Assembly (NCBI GenBank): GCA_022575985.1
Contig: JAKSXM010000132.1
Coordinates: forward strand, 3,844,001 to 3,908,000
DNA length: 64,000 nt
Direction of reading: 5' to 3'
Source: Anagrus nilaparvatae
Lineage: Eukaryota > Arthropoda > Insecta > Hymenoptera > Mymaridae
Shown here: in pieces, positions 1 to 9,818 of the stretch
How the letters are laid out: every line of letters starts with the position of its first letter
Position numbering within the stretch: position 1 is the stretch's first letter
Notes under the pieces: generated by a model
The model's database searches: none
The model's input: only the letters and a program-made list of their open reading frames with translations
Told to the model about the DNA's origin: nothing
Program-made: the position numbers and the translations under genes

Positions 1-190
1 AATTTTGTTTTGACATATAACCAAGAGTACGATTATATAATTCACTTGTTTCTGCTGAAATTATTTTTACATTTGGACCAAAACGATTTTTCACAATTTC
101 ATCCAATATTTCTTTGCGTATTTCTTGTTTTTCTAATGATGTCGCAAAAATGAATAATTTTAAAATAATAGAAATAATCAGAGGTAACAT
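1..190 (-). CDS. 5' end of an unrecognised secreted protein (partial, runs off left edge)
   Basis: Reading leftward from an ATG at 190-188 the frame stays open to the window edge for 63 codons. It begins MLPLIISIILKLFIFATSLE, a short hydrophobic stretch typical of a signal peptide with likely cleavage near residues 17-19. A charged, probably helical segment (EKQEIRKEILDEIVKN) follows, then a part with a possible N-glycosylation site (NRT) near residue 54. I do not recognise the family. The first exon may be longer than what is visible. It is divergent from the carboxypeptidase exon at 749-960; if that gene's upstream exons lie to the left, this gene could be nested in its intron. The signal peptide is seen; a real expressed gene is inference. 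Confidence 0.5.
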   Translation of the reverse strand, partial: MLPLIISIILKLFIFATSLEKQEIRKEILDEIVKNRFGPNVKIISAETSELYNRTLGYMSKQN

Positions 191-748
191 TTTTTAGTCA
201 ATAATTTAGTGTTCAATTTAAAACAAGCAGCATGAAAAGCTTTATAAAACTCTTTTAATATTAGTAGTGATTTGCACTGAAAAAATTACTGAAGTTCTTT
301 ATTTGAGAGAGTAACTTACATAAGTGTCAATGTAAAAACAATAAGATTGCATATATTAAAAGACGTGAAATAATATTTGCTTTTATGATAATAAAGTGTA
401 CAAATATTAATAACTTTATTTAAAGAAAATAAGTTTAATTATGCTAAAAAATTTGAAACCCCATGGGTGCTTTTATTGATATTTTGCCCTATTTTTTATT
501 TCTCGGCTGCATCAGCACCAAATTATATGCCGTTTGGTGAAGAGCAGTATTATATATTATATTTCAGGAGAAAAATATTTTAAAGGATTTCTAAGGTCAT
601 TTTTCAACATGTTCAAATTTCTGACCTTAATTATTTATTTTGATTTTTAATATTTACTATATGGACGATATAAACTTAAAATATTTTTTTATTTTTACAT
701 CTATTTAAAGTTTTATGAGAAGTTAATAACAAAAAATAAATTTAATAG
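191..748. other. Non-coding AT-rich spacer or intron
   Basis: No reading frame with recognisable protein similarity on either strand. It separates the minus-strand start at 190 from the carboxypeptidase acceptor at 747-748. Part or all of it may be the last intron of the carboxypeptidase gene. I searched it for the preceding carboxypeptidase exon and did not find one. Confidence 0.5.
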
Positions 749-960
749 GATCAAAGCGAGGTACTTCTATGGACTGGATAAAGAAGACTTTACGTGTGCC
801 ATTTTGTTTCACCATAGAATTGAGAGACACGGGTACCTCATTAATTGCAACTGAAGAAGAAAAAGAAAAAAAAGGTTTCTTATTAGATCCATCAAATATC
901 ATTCCTACTGGGGAAGAAATTTTGGCAGGTTTATTAGCATTTGCCAATGTAACTGCTTAA
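749..960 (+). CDS. Terminal exon of an M14 zinc carboxypeptidase (A/B type)
   Basis: The exon starts after an AG acceptor (tttaatag, 741-748) and runs in frame to TAA at 958-960. It reads GTSMDWIKKTLRVPFCFTIE..., the typical end of a pancreatic-type metallocarboxypeptidase. FTIELRD carries the catalytic glutamate (Glu270 of bovine carboxypeptidase A, codon 817-819), and GFLL...IIPTGEE is the usual C-terminal block. These enzymes release C-terminal residues from peptides, usually as secreted or gut enzymes. Unusual: between DTG and GFLL, where relatives have about two residues, there are about twelve, rich in Glu/Lys (ATEEEKEKK). The zinc ligands and all upstream exons are missing from the window, so the gene starts to the left or this exon is an orphan fragment. 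The ATG at 769 is internal, not a start. Confidence 0.8.
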
Positions 961-1035
961 AGTACTCTGGAAAATTTCGTTGTTTGATTTTTTATGTGAC
1001 TGTTCAGAAACATAATTTTACAGTGAAGACTATGA

Positions 1036-1041
1036 AATAAA
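1036..1041 (+). promoter_or_regulatory. Polyadenylation signal AATAAA of the carboxypeptidase gene
   Basis: AATAAA 76 bases after the TAA at 958-960, followed by T-rich sequence. The placement is normal for a metazoan 3' end and supports this being a true last exon. Confidence 0.5.
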
Positions 1042-1557
1042 AATTTTATTGTTGATGACAGTATTTTTGTAATTTTATTTTTCAACTAAAATTTTTAAAA
1101 TTAAGAAAAAAGGCTTGTATTTTATTTTTATTGTTTTTAAAATTTTTAATTTTATTGTTTTTTATATAGAGCGAAGCTCTATATCTATATTAGAAAATTT
1201 TCGAATTCTTAGTGGAAAAGATTTATAGGAAAAACTATCAATTGGATAGATTCGTTTAGATAATAGCTTTCAGATTTAGTTTTGCAATGGTACCCTCGTA
1301 AAGAATTTGCCAATGTGGTCATAAACCTTGGACAGAATCCCAAAGTAACAAAAGTTTATATCAAATAATGTTTATTTTTTCTTAGGCGACTAGGCTATTT
1401 TAAAAAAGGGCGCAAATTAAAAATAAGTTTTATTTGGCAGACTAACCAATAAATGGTAAGAACCTATAATAAATTTAAAATTTTCCTTATCGACAGAATT
1501 AAATGAATTTGAAAAAAAGGTCCCTGCGAAAATGAAAGATGATACTAAATAATGAAG

Positions 1558-1996
1558 TTATCGCGGTGGATAACCGCGGTGTCCCTAGCTGAGTGTTATA
1601 AAAATTTAATTAAACCAATTTTAATGCACGAAGGCTCATTCAAAAGTTTAGAATTCGCTCAATTTTGCTAAAACTTTTTTTTAATTTGCTCACCCTTGGT
1701 GTAATTTTTGCTATTTCAAAAATAAAAAGTGACTTCTATGAGCCCTCAATCATAACGTTTACTAGCTAAATGGAAGTCAACTTTCTGGGTTTAATTTTAT
1801 TTCTAATGGTTTACTAGATTTTGCTTTGCCAAAATTTAACATTAATTTTGCTTTATTTAATTACAGTAAATAAATTGTTGTAAAAACTGCTAGTGACAAA
1901 TTCTAGTAACGATTAAATTACTAACATTAACTCTGTATTTTAGCTAGATGGTAGTTCATGCCAGGATGAAGGTCATCCTGGTTCAAGCTACCTAAA
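1558..1996 (+). repeat. Repeat family R1, copy A
   Basis: One of three diverged copies of a dispersed repeat in the first 6 kb. Copy A begins near ataaccgcggtgtccc and contains landmarks shared with the reverse complement of copy C (5195-5645): aaatttaattaaacc, tttaatttgctcac, atgagccctcaat and gggtttaattttatttcta. Copy B (3222-3573) has the same orientation but lacks the part between the first two landmarks. The inner end carries a perfect hairpin (1950-1992). No coding potential was seen. Confidence 0.7.
1950..1992. repeat. Short GC-rich hairpin at the inner end of repeat copy A
   Basis: GGTAG...CCAGGATGA, then a 3-base loop AGG, then TCATCCTGG...CTACC, giving a stem of about 20 pairs with few mismatches. 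It is clearly less AT-rich than its surroundings. It could be a subterminal hairpin of a transposon or a small RNA precursor. Only the symmetry is seen. Confidence 0.6.
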
Positions 1997-2266
1997 TCCA
2001 AAGTAGATAAATATTTCTATTTTATTTTATTTATAAATAAATAATAAAAAAGTCAGATAAATAAAAAATATTCTAAAATATTATATATATTATGAGAATA
2101 ATAATATACGCAGTAAGAAACTTTCCCCCTTCTTTGAAAACGGCACGAACATTCTATAATATTATTACAACGTTTTTACTGAAAGCACTTGGGCCTTTAC
2201 ATTGTTGGATGTACAGTTTAATTTACGGATACAGTGAATTGCAAAAATAGTTAAAAATTTTTTGTT

Positions 2267-2278
2267 TATAAAAATAAG
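2267..2278 (+). promoter_or_regulatory. TATA-like box and TAAG motif just upstream of the 255-aa ORF
   Basis: TATAAAA at 2267-2273 is followed at once by ATAAG (TAAG at 2275-2278), 12 bases before the ATG at 2290. TAAG is the late-promoter start motif of baculoviruses and nudiviruses; in sequence this AT-rich a chance match is quite possible. Confidence 0.25.
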
Positions 2279-2289
2279 TTCGAATTAGT

Positions 2290-3057
2290 ATGTTGTCAAT
2301 GTCTGGCAAATTATGCGAGGATTCGATCCTCTTAGTTCGGGAACAAATTATTGGATCTGATTTATTGAAGAAGCAAAATGCAATTTTGGATTTTCGAGAT
2401 GCGTTCAAATCTCATTTTATGGATGTATTTCAAACTGTGATATTAATGACGGATGTGCAAATTTCATTGGTTGATTATTTATTACATACATTAGTGAATG
2501 ATGAATGTCATTTATTTATTCCTAAGATGGGACCGTCTCCTGATAATGTACCTTCAGAGCTACGTAATTTCTTTGTACGTAACCCATCTCTATCTCATAG
2601 ATTATTACCTATTAATGCAGATGAGCAGAAATATTATCGGAATGTTTTGAAACCTAAATTCAATTTAATGGATGTTTTTAACAATAATCCATTGAAATTT
2701 GAAGAAATTAGAGGCTCGATTAGGAATGCAGTACTATCAGTGGTTTTATGGATCGTTGATAATTGGAATTATTTTGAATCAAAATGGATGAAAATGGGTA
2801 ATTTAACTTTGAGTAAGGAGGTGCTTATTACTCCCAAAGATTATCGTGACCGTTTATTAGATCTGTTCTTTAAACATTACAATAAGTTTAGTGATACTTT
2901 AGATGAAAAAACTATTCAAGCGATTGAATCTAGAGCATGGTATATTAAACATGTAACTTTACCGAAAACTGTACATTACACTCCTTCAGCAGAGATGATA
3001 GCTGATCCATTAACGAAAGCTGTACCAAAACTATCGATATCAAATCAAAATAAATGA
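2290..3057 (+). CDS. Intronless 255-aa orphan ORF with a Ty1/copia-like C-terminal motif
   Basis: This is the longest uninterrupted frame in the window by a wide margin, with balanced amino-acid composition (many D, E, K, R, P, W) unlike the F/I/K/N/Y-rich chance frames around it. I do not recognise residues 1-210. They look soluble and largely helical, with a hydrophobic stretch near 160-172 (AVLSVVLWIVDNW), no signal peptide and few cysteines. Residues 229-246 (HYTPSAEMIADPLTKAVP) resemble the end of Ty1/copia Pol after RNase H, but no RNase H, integrase or reverse transcriptase is present. The ORF lies between repeat copies A and B, with TATAAAA/TAAG before the ATG and AATAAA at 3092-3097. 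It could be a transposon passenger, an endogenised virus gene or a host-retroelement chimera. That it is a real protein is likely; its function is unknown. Confidence 0.7.
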   Translation: MLSMSGKLCEDSILLVREQIIGSDLLKKQNAILDFRDAFKSHFMDVFQTVILMTDVQISLVDYLLHTLVNDECHLFIPKMGPSPDNVPSELRNFFVRNPSLSHRLLPINADEQKYYRNVLKPKFNLMDVFNNNPLKFEEIRGSIRNAVLSVVLWIVDNWNYFESKWMKMGNLTLSKEVLITPKDYRDRLLDLFFKHYNKFSDTLDEKTIQAIESRAWYIKHVTLPKTVHYTPSAEMIADPLTKAVPKLSISNQNK

Positions 3058-3091
3058 TTGTTATTTCTATTTTTATATTTCATTTTTTATA

Positions 3092-3097
3092 AATAAA
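3092..3097 (+). promoter_or_regulatory. Candidate polyadenylation signal after the 255-aa ORF
   Basis: AATAAA 35 bases past the TGA at 3055-3057. Such hexamers are frequent in this AT-rich sequence, so the weight is small. Confidence 0.3.
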
Positions 3098-3221
3098 ATT
3101 TTATAATACCTAATCAAGATTTTTTGTTATTGAAAATACAAAATTTATTTCTAAAAAATTATTTAATAATTTTTTTAAAACAATTATTTAAAAATACAAG
3201 ATTTAATTAAAAGGGCATGTT

Positions 3222-3573
3222 GCGTTATTTCAATACCGCGGTATCCCCAGAAGTTTAATTAAACTAGCCAAATGTAAGGTTATATGCCAGCTTTTTGGGT
3301 TTGATTTTATTTCTATTGCTTTACCAAAATTTATTATTAATTTTGCTTTATTTAATTATAGTTAATAATAATAAATTGTTTTTAAATATTACTAGTAACA
3401 AATTCTAGTTACGATAAATGTATTTTAAATGGTAACTCGCATGGTAATTTAGCTCTTATAAATATTTTAAAAACCGGTAGATATCACGTTATAACAATTC
3501 ATTTTCTTGAAGCGCGAATTTTAAATATAATTAGTTCAAACATTAATTTCTTGCTAAAAAATGATAAAATTTA
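3222..3573 (+). repeat. Repeat family R1, copy B
   Basis: It starts with ataccgcggtatcccc, matching the start of copy A, then follows copy A with a deletion. It extends further inward with aaccggtagatatcacgtt, ttcttgaagcgcgaa and ttcttgctaaaaaatgat. These landmarks recur in reverse complement at 5195-5300 in copy C. Copies B and C therefore form the outer arms of an inverted repeat centred on the palindrome at 3782-4930. Confidence 0.7.
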
Positions 3574-3781
3574 GGTGGTAAATCCCAGAATTCAAGAAAA
3601 AGCGAGTTTTATGAAACTAGAGCTACCTTGGAAAAAATCTATGTACATTGTACTAAATATGTCAAAATAAAATAAGAAAAGTTCTTTTTTAAAAACAAGG
3701 ATTTCACAAAAAAAATATATGGAATTCATTGTATGCATACAATTCCAAGAAATCATTTTTTATCAATCACCAAATTTGTGA
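3574..3781. other. Spacer between repeat copy B and the palindrome
   Basis: AT-rich non-coding sequence with a small ggaattcattgtatgcatacaattcc palindrome near 3721-3746. The matching spacer on the other side (4931-5194) is not an obvious mirror image, which suggests the palindrome was inserted into, or diverged from, the outer repeat. Confidence 0.4.
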
Positions 3782-4930
3782 TATATGAGCAATTATTTTA
3801 AAATTGATACTTAACTCGAGCCTGGAATCGTAAATTTTTTTTTTGAGGGCACATCGATATGACCCGTGTTTTCAGATAGTTTGAACCTTCAGAAAACCGA
3901 AAAAAATCGTGAACAAGAAATCGGCGATAGGTGCCAAAAAGATTTTTTCACTTTTATGTCAAAAAACGTGTTTTTCGTATCTGAGCTACCCTAAATTTTT
4001 TAAAATAACTTTTTAGGTAAAAAAACTTTTTTAAAATAGATAAGAAAATCTGATTGCCAGGGAAAAACCACTCCAGAAGAAAAAAAAACTTATCTTTTTA
4101 CGATGAAATTTAGCTAAGTTATCGTCAATTTAAGATTTTGCTCAAATTCGTCTTAAAAAAGATTGAAATTTTATTGAAAAAAGCCTGTTTCTGAACTTTA
4201 AACATGCATTACTCGCTTGATTTTCATCGTAAAATAATAATTTTTTTTTTAAAATCGATTAATTTTTTCCTGGCAATTCAATTCTTTAAGAAAAAAAATC
4301 ATTTTTATTGACCAAATTTCAATTTTTAGGTCAAAAGCCTTTGAAAACTGTAAGTAGCAAGATTTACTTAACACAGTTTTTGATCTAAAAATTAAAATTT
4401 TGTCAATAAAAATAATTTTTTTCTTAGAGAAATGAATTGCCAGGAAAAAATTAATCGATTTTAAAAAAAAAATTATTATTTTACGATGAAAATCAAGCGA
4501 ATAATGCATGTTTAAGGTTCAGAAACAGGCTTTTTTCAATAAAATTTCAATCTTTTTTAAGACGAATTTGGGCAAAATCTTAAATGTACGATAACTTGGC
4601 TAAATTTCATCGTAAAAAGATAAGTTTTTTTTTCTTCTGGAGTGGTTTTTCCTTGACAATCAGATTTTTTTATCTATTTTACAAAAGTTTTTTTACCTAA
4701 AAAGTTATTTTAAAAATTTAGGGTAGCTCAGATACGAAAAACACGTTTTTTGACATAAAAGTGAAAAAATCTTTTTGGCACCTATCACCGATTTCTTGTT
4801 CACGATTTTTTTCGGTTTTCTGAAGGTTCAAACTATCTGAAAACAGGGGTCATATCGATGTGCCCTCAAAAAAAAAATTTACGATTCCAGGCTCGAATTA
4901 AGTATCAATTTTAAAATAATTGCTCATATA
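3782..4930. repeat. Near-perfect ~1.15-kb palindrome (foldback element)
   Basis: Two arms of about 570 bp, mirror images with only scattered mismatches, meet near 4356. Paired landmarks: tatatgagcaattatttt at 3782 with aaaataattgctcatata ending at 4930; gagcctggaatcg with cgattccaggctc; gagggcacatcgatatgacc with ggtcatatcgatgtgccctc; ccactccagaag with cttctggagtgg. There is no central non-repeat region of note and no transposase. It resembles foldback or MITE-type elements with fused arms. If transcribed it would fold into a very long hairpin. Confidence 0.9.
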
Positions 4931-5194
4931 CAGACTCCGCATAAGCATCGGGTTTTCAGCATCTGAGGATCAAAACAAAGGTTCATTTTTGAAAGAATCA
5001 AAATCCAATCCAAATATTTGTTTAATAGAAATTAATGAATGATTTTTTAGAATCTGACTTTTACCTTGCTTTAATTGCTTTTAGTTCAGTTTCACACACG
5101 TTTCACCAAGACCTGATATTATATTAAAAATATATAAAATAGTTTGTAAATAAAAAATAACAGAGACAACTATATCAAATAATTATTAGAAATA

Positions 5195-5645
5195 TATATT
5201 TTATCATTTTTTAGCAAGAAATTAAATTTTAAACTGATTATATTTAAATTTCGCGCTTCAAGAAAATGAATTGTAATAACGTGACATCTACCGGTTATTA
5301 AAATATTTATAATTACCATCGAATTACCATATGAAATATTTGATGTCGGTAATTTTATCGTAACTAAAATTTATCACTAAATTAAAAAATAGGTAAAGAA
5401 AAATTAATATTATATATATTTTGGTAAGCAAAACCTAGAAAACCAATAGAAATAAAATTAAACCTAAAAAGTTGGCATAAAACCTTCAATTAGGCTAGTA
5501 AAAGTAATAATTGAGGGCTCATATTTTCGAAATAGCAAAAAAACCAAGAGTGAGCAAATTAAAAAAAAGTTGTAGCAAAAATTGAGAAAATTCTAAATTT
5601 TTGGTTTAATTAAATTTTTAATGCTCAGGGGTTTAGTACTTGTTT
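5195..5645 (-). repeat. Repeat family R1, copy C (inverted)
   Basis: The reverse complement of this stretch follows copies A and B: it ends near ccctgagcattaaaaattt and runs inward through gagccctcaat, aggtttaattttatttcta, aaccggtagatgtcacgtt and ttcttgctaaaaaatgat. It is inverted relative to A and B, so A-C or B-C could be the terminal repeats of one element that contains the 255-aa ORF or the palindrome. Confidence 0.7.
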
Positions 5646-5771
5646 TTGTTTTGTATATTTTGACATGACGTTTTACAAAAAATAATTTTTGTTTGCCAAA
5701 AAAGGACGAAATTAATTTAGAGTTGAAAAATCTCAACAAGAAAGAATTTGCATTATTTTTTATACTTGAAT

Positions 5772-6689
5772 ATTTTTGGCCTAGTATTTGTGAGTAATTT
5801 AAAACCAGAAAGAAAAAATTTGCCTGGGTAAATGCGTTTTGAATAAATATTGCGAACGACCGTTTTTGAGTTTTCTTTCCTTACAGCCCGGCCACACTAT
5901 GACTTGAAATTGAAATTAAAAATGAAATTGAAAAATAATCGGTGGAAGGGGAAGCCACGCTTTTTAAAATTTATTTATTTATTTGATAAAAATCAATAAA
6001 AATAAGGTATTAAATGAAATATTCATCTTTTATTAGTTAATTGACTTATAAACACGTAAATAAATAATAAATTGTTAATTTTAATTGATTTTTAATAAAT
6101 AAATAAATAAATTTTAAAAAGCGCGGCTTCCCCTTCCACCGATTATTTTTCAATTTCATTTTTAATTTCAATTTCAAGTCATAGTGTGGCCGGGCTGTTA
6201 ATATCTCAGGAAGTATAAAAATTAAAATAACTTTCAAGTACTATTTTTACAACCCAAATCTCCTCGGCAACTCATTCGCTATTATTTTTTAGAAAATTTC
6301 AATTTTCGCGAAAATTACTAAAAATCAAGAAAAATTTGCAAAATCTCAAATTTCAAAAATAATAAAAAATGTCATATTTAAAAAGGCAGCGAAATTTGAG
6401 TGTTGAAAACAGTAATTAAAAGACTTTTTGATATTTTACACATTTTTCTTGATTTTTAGTCATTTTCCCGAAAATTTAAATTTTTTAAAAAATAGTAGCG
6501 AATTTGAGTTGCCGAGGAAATTTGGGTACAAATTAAAGTTATTTTAAGTTTTATATTTCCTGAAATATTATGGAAAGAAAACTCAAAAACATTCATTCGC
6601 ATTATTTTAAAATGCATTTACGCAAAAAGTGCCCAGCCGAATTTTTTCTTTCTGATCTTAAATTACTCACAAAAACTGGGCCAAAAATG
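5772..6689. repeat. Foldback element interrupted by a MITE in its left arm
   Basis: The left arm is 5772-5880 plus 6201 to ~6340 and the right arm ~6430-6689, in inverted orientation. Matching parts include ggcctagtatttgtgagtaa with ttactcacaaaaactgggcc, gagttttctttcc with ggaaagaaaactc, and cctcggcaactca with gagttgccgagg. The left-arm halves are separated exactly by the MITE at 5884-6197; removing it restores collinearity with the right arm. No coding sequence. Confidence 0.85.
5884..6197. mobile_element. MITE with ~100-bp terminal inverted repeats and TTA target duplication (PIF/Harbinger type)
   Basis: The element is 314 bp, starting cagcccggccacactatgac and ending with its reverse complement (gtcatagtgtggccgggctg). 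The inverted repeats run about 100 bp and include a GGTGGAAGGGGAAGCC block. TTA flanks both ends (5881-5883 and 6198-6200), the 3-bp duplication typical of PIF/Harbinger transposons. There is no transposase, so it is non-autonomous. The interior is A/T simple sequence. Confidence 0.88.
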
Positions 6690-6699
6690 TTTTTTTTTT

Positions 6700-9600
6700 G
6701 AGTGCGAGAACCTTCCAAATTCGGTTTTATTCAAAACATGTTAAAGGGACCCGTAAATTTAATAAATCTGGAGTAATTCAATTTTTTTAAGACAAAATAA
6801 AAATCTTTCTTATAATATATACTTGTGAATCTTCAAAAATTTATCAGCAAACATATGCATGCAAAAGGTAAGGTAAAAGTATGAAATAAAGAGTCATAAT
6901 TTTTTAATATGTCCCATTATGTTCTCAACTTTATTTATTCGCTAAGAACTAAGCCATTTTTTTTATATCTTAAAATCCTCGTTGATTTTACATATACGAC
7001 AAAAATACGTTCTAATATTTACAAATGAGGTTTATATATATTTATATATATAACGTAAGCCTATAAATATTTTATATATCATTATATATATAATTAAATT
7101 TATACAAAATGAAAGAAACTTAAAATATTAAAAAAAAAAAATTTGTTTTTAAATTTAGTCACATAAATAATTAGATTTTTTTTTTTTTTATACATATAAT
7201 TAATAAAATTAAAAAAAGAATATTTTAATATTATTATTTTTAAAGTTTATATATTTATATTTATGCTTTTTTTTTAAAAAAAATATATTATACGAATATT
7301 ATTTATATATTTATAATAGTTTACAATTTTAAATAGTTTATTTATTTATTTTTTTTTAAACTAATTATTTTTTAACTATATTTTTTGTGTTTATTAAAAT
7401 ATGATTAAATAAAATAAAAATTAAAAATTTTTTTTTTTGTTTAATTATTCTTTTTTAATTTTATTATTATTTTAAAGTTTAATATTATTATTATATTTAT
7501 ACAATTTTTTTATTTATTCGATATTTTATATCTTCTCTATTTAAAGCGCAGCATTTTTTTTTTCAAAAAGATGAATATATATATCATAAAATTTGTTTAT
7601 AAAGAGCTTTATAATTTCATGTTCACATTAACAATTTGACCCTCTTTTTTTTTTCTCAAAATAATGTAATGTAACAAACATAAAAATTTTTTTTATTATT
7701 TTTCATATTTTTATATTTATTTATTGAAGCAAAATTTTGTTTTTTTTTCTAAAATATTTTATTATTTTTTAGTAATTTTAATAATTTTCTATATTTACAG
7801 AACGAATAAAATTAAGAACGGTGCATATAATTAGTGTCATTATTTATTATTTAATGGCAGTCCGAAGAGAGAGAGCCTTTTTTTTATAATAAAAATTTCA
7901 TTAAAATAAATGAAAAAAAAAGGTATATTTAACGAACAACATTATTCGATCTCACATATTTGCACCGATGGATTTTAAATATACAAATATTTATTTTAAT
8001 GCTCGGTTATTGTTATTACATCTATCTTTACACATTTTGCTGTGTTTTACATGTATGCGATAATCTTATTATTTTTTAAAAAAGAGAACTACATTAATAT
8101 TTCTTTATTATGATTTTATCAATAATAAAAGTTTCATGCATAACAATTATAACGAATTGAAAAAAGAAATGTATGTTTGCTTTAATGTTTGAACACAATT
8201 TTATACATTAAAAAGTCTTAATAAACTATCATAATTATCATACATTTAACACCGTAATAAATCATTGGACAGAATTAATCACTGTTCTGAATAACCAATA
8301 CTAATATTCCATCTACCAATACTCGCTTAATAATTTTATAACGGTGTATCGAATAAGGCAATAATTTTTACTAAACTTTTTAATAATGAAAGATATTTTA
8401 AAAAATTATAAATTATTTAATCTCCATTTTACTTCTCTTTTAACCATTTTCTCCCTAACAAAAACTTATCGTAATAGTAACATTTTTAATATCATACACT
8501 TATAATACAATTGTAACATCATTTATTATAATACAATTTTTAATTCAACATCATTAAGACATACATTTTTAATCTTCAATTTTTTATAAAAATTTTACAT
8601 GAAACTTTTATTTTTTTAATCCAAAAACAAAAAAAACAGATTATTATTTAGCCTTTTTTTTAAATTTCTCTCTATTTTTTTTAAAAACATTTGCAATACT
8701 GGTAGTTTACTATAAGCTAGTTTATTATTGATTTGTTAAGCTTACAACATTTTTTTTTCTCAAATAATTTACAAAAAAATCAATAAAAATAAATAATTCA
8801 AGTGTTGTACAGAGAGACATTTAAAAAAAATTTTTCTTTTCCTATACAAATATACAATTAAAAATAATCTGTTTTTCATTTTTTGTAAATCATTTATCGC
8901 ATATATACTCATCTGCAAAACTGCATATATTTTTTATTAAACAATTAATTTTTTTTTTTTTTTTTTTTTAATTTTTTTGATCATTTTTTATTTTTTTCTT
9001 TTTAAAGAGAGATATTTTTCACATATAAATCTTTTATTTGTCAAGATTATTTATTTAATAATAAATTGATTGTTACTTTTTTATTATTTTACTTTATTAA
9101 AACATTACAATAAAATTGAATTTTTTTCTTCATTTTTTTCTAAATAACATTAATAATTTTATTTATTTATTTATACACAACTTAAAAAATTAATTTAAAA
9201 AAATTTGATTATCTTTATTTATATCAAATATACATTTTTTTTCTTCATTACTGAGTGTATGTGGCTAAAACAAAGAAAAATAATTTTGTGTATGTGTGTG
9301 TGTATTTTTTACAGTATTTTTATTTTATTTATTTATAAAATCAAAAATTTTATATTATATGAAAAAATATATATTTTTATTATTTTTGTAAAATATTTTT
9401 TTGTATTTTTTTTTTATTACTTACAAAAAAAAGAAAAAAGAAAAAAAAAATGAAATTAATTTTTTTGAACACAAACATAGTACTTTTTTTTGTCTATACG
9501 ATTTTTTCTAGTCATACTTAAAAAGAAAAATAAATTTCTTTGTAATTAAATTCATGTCCATTATAAATAATTTAAAAATTTTCTTCTTTACAAGAAGTAA

Positions 9601-9818
9601 AAAAATTAAAACTTCACCGGTTTTTCTTTATCTATAAATTAAAAAATTAATTTAAAAAAAAATGGGTTCCAATAAATTAAAAAATTAAATAAAAAAAACT
9701 AATTTTCAATTAATTTCTATTTTAATTTAACATTTATTGGATTAATTTTTTTCAGCTCAACCAGTTCCTCGTTGATTGTAACTTTATTTTTCAGCTTATT
9801 ATTGTTTTCTATTAATTT
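6700..9818. other. Extremely AT-rich stretch downstream of UBL3, no gene seen
   Basis: Dominated by poly-A/T tracts, TTATT/ATTTA runs and a (GT)n patch near 9290-9303. There is no reading frame with protein similarity. The part nearest 9818 is presumably the 3' untranslated region of UBL3 (minus strand), whose length cannot be fixed because AATAAA/ATTAAA hexamers are very frequent. The 82-aa frame at 9205-9453 is almost only F, I, K, Y and is not taken as a gene. Confidence 0.5.

Noticed and set aside
723..947. 74-aa minus-strand frame
   Set aside because: It is the antisense of the carboxypeptidase terminal exon, which has strong family motifs on the plus strand.
4249..4509. 86-aa minus-strand frame
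   Set aside because: It lies across the centre of the 1.15-kb palindrome and is mostly F, I, K and S, so it is a by-product of the inverted repeat.
9205..9453. 82-aa frame in the AT-rich UBL3 downstream region
   Set aside because: Low-complexity F/I/Y/K composition from poly-T/A sequence and no similarity.
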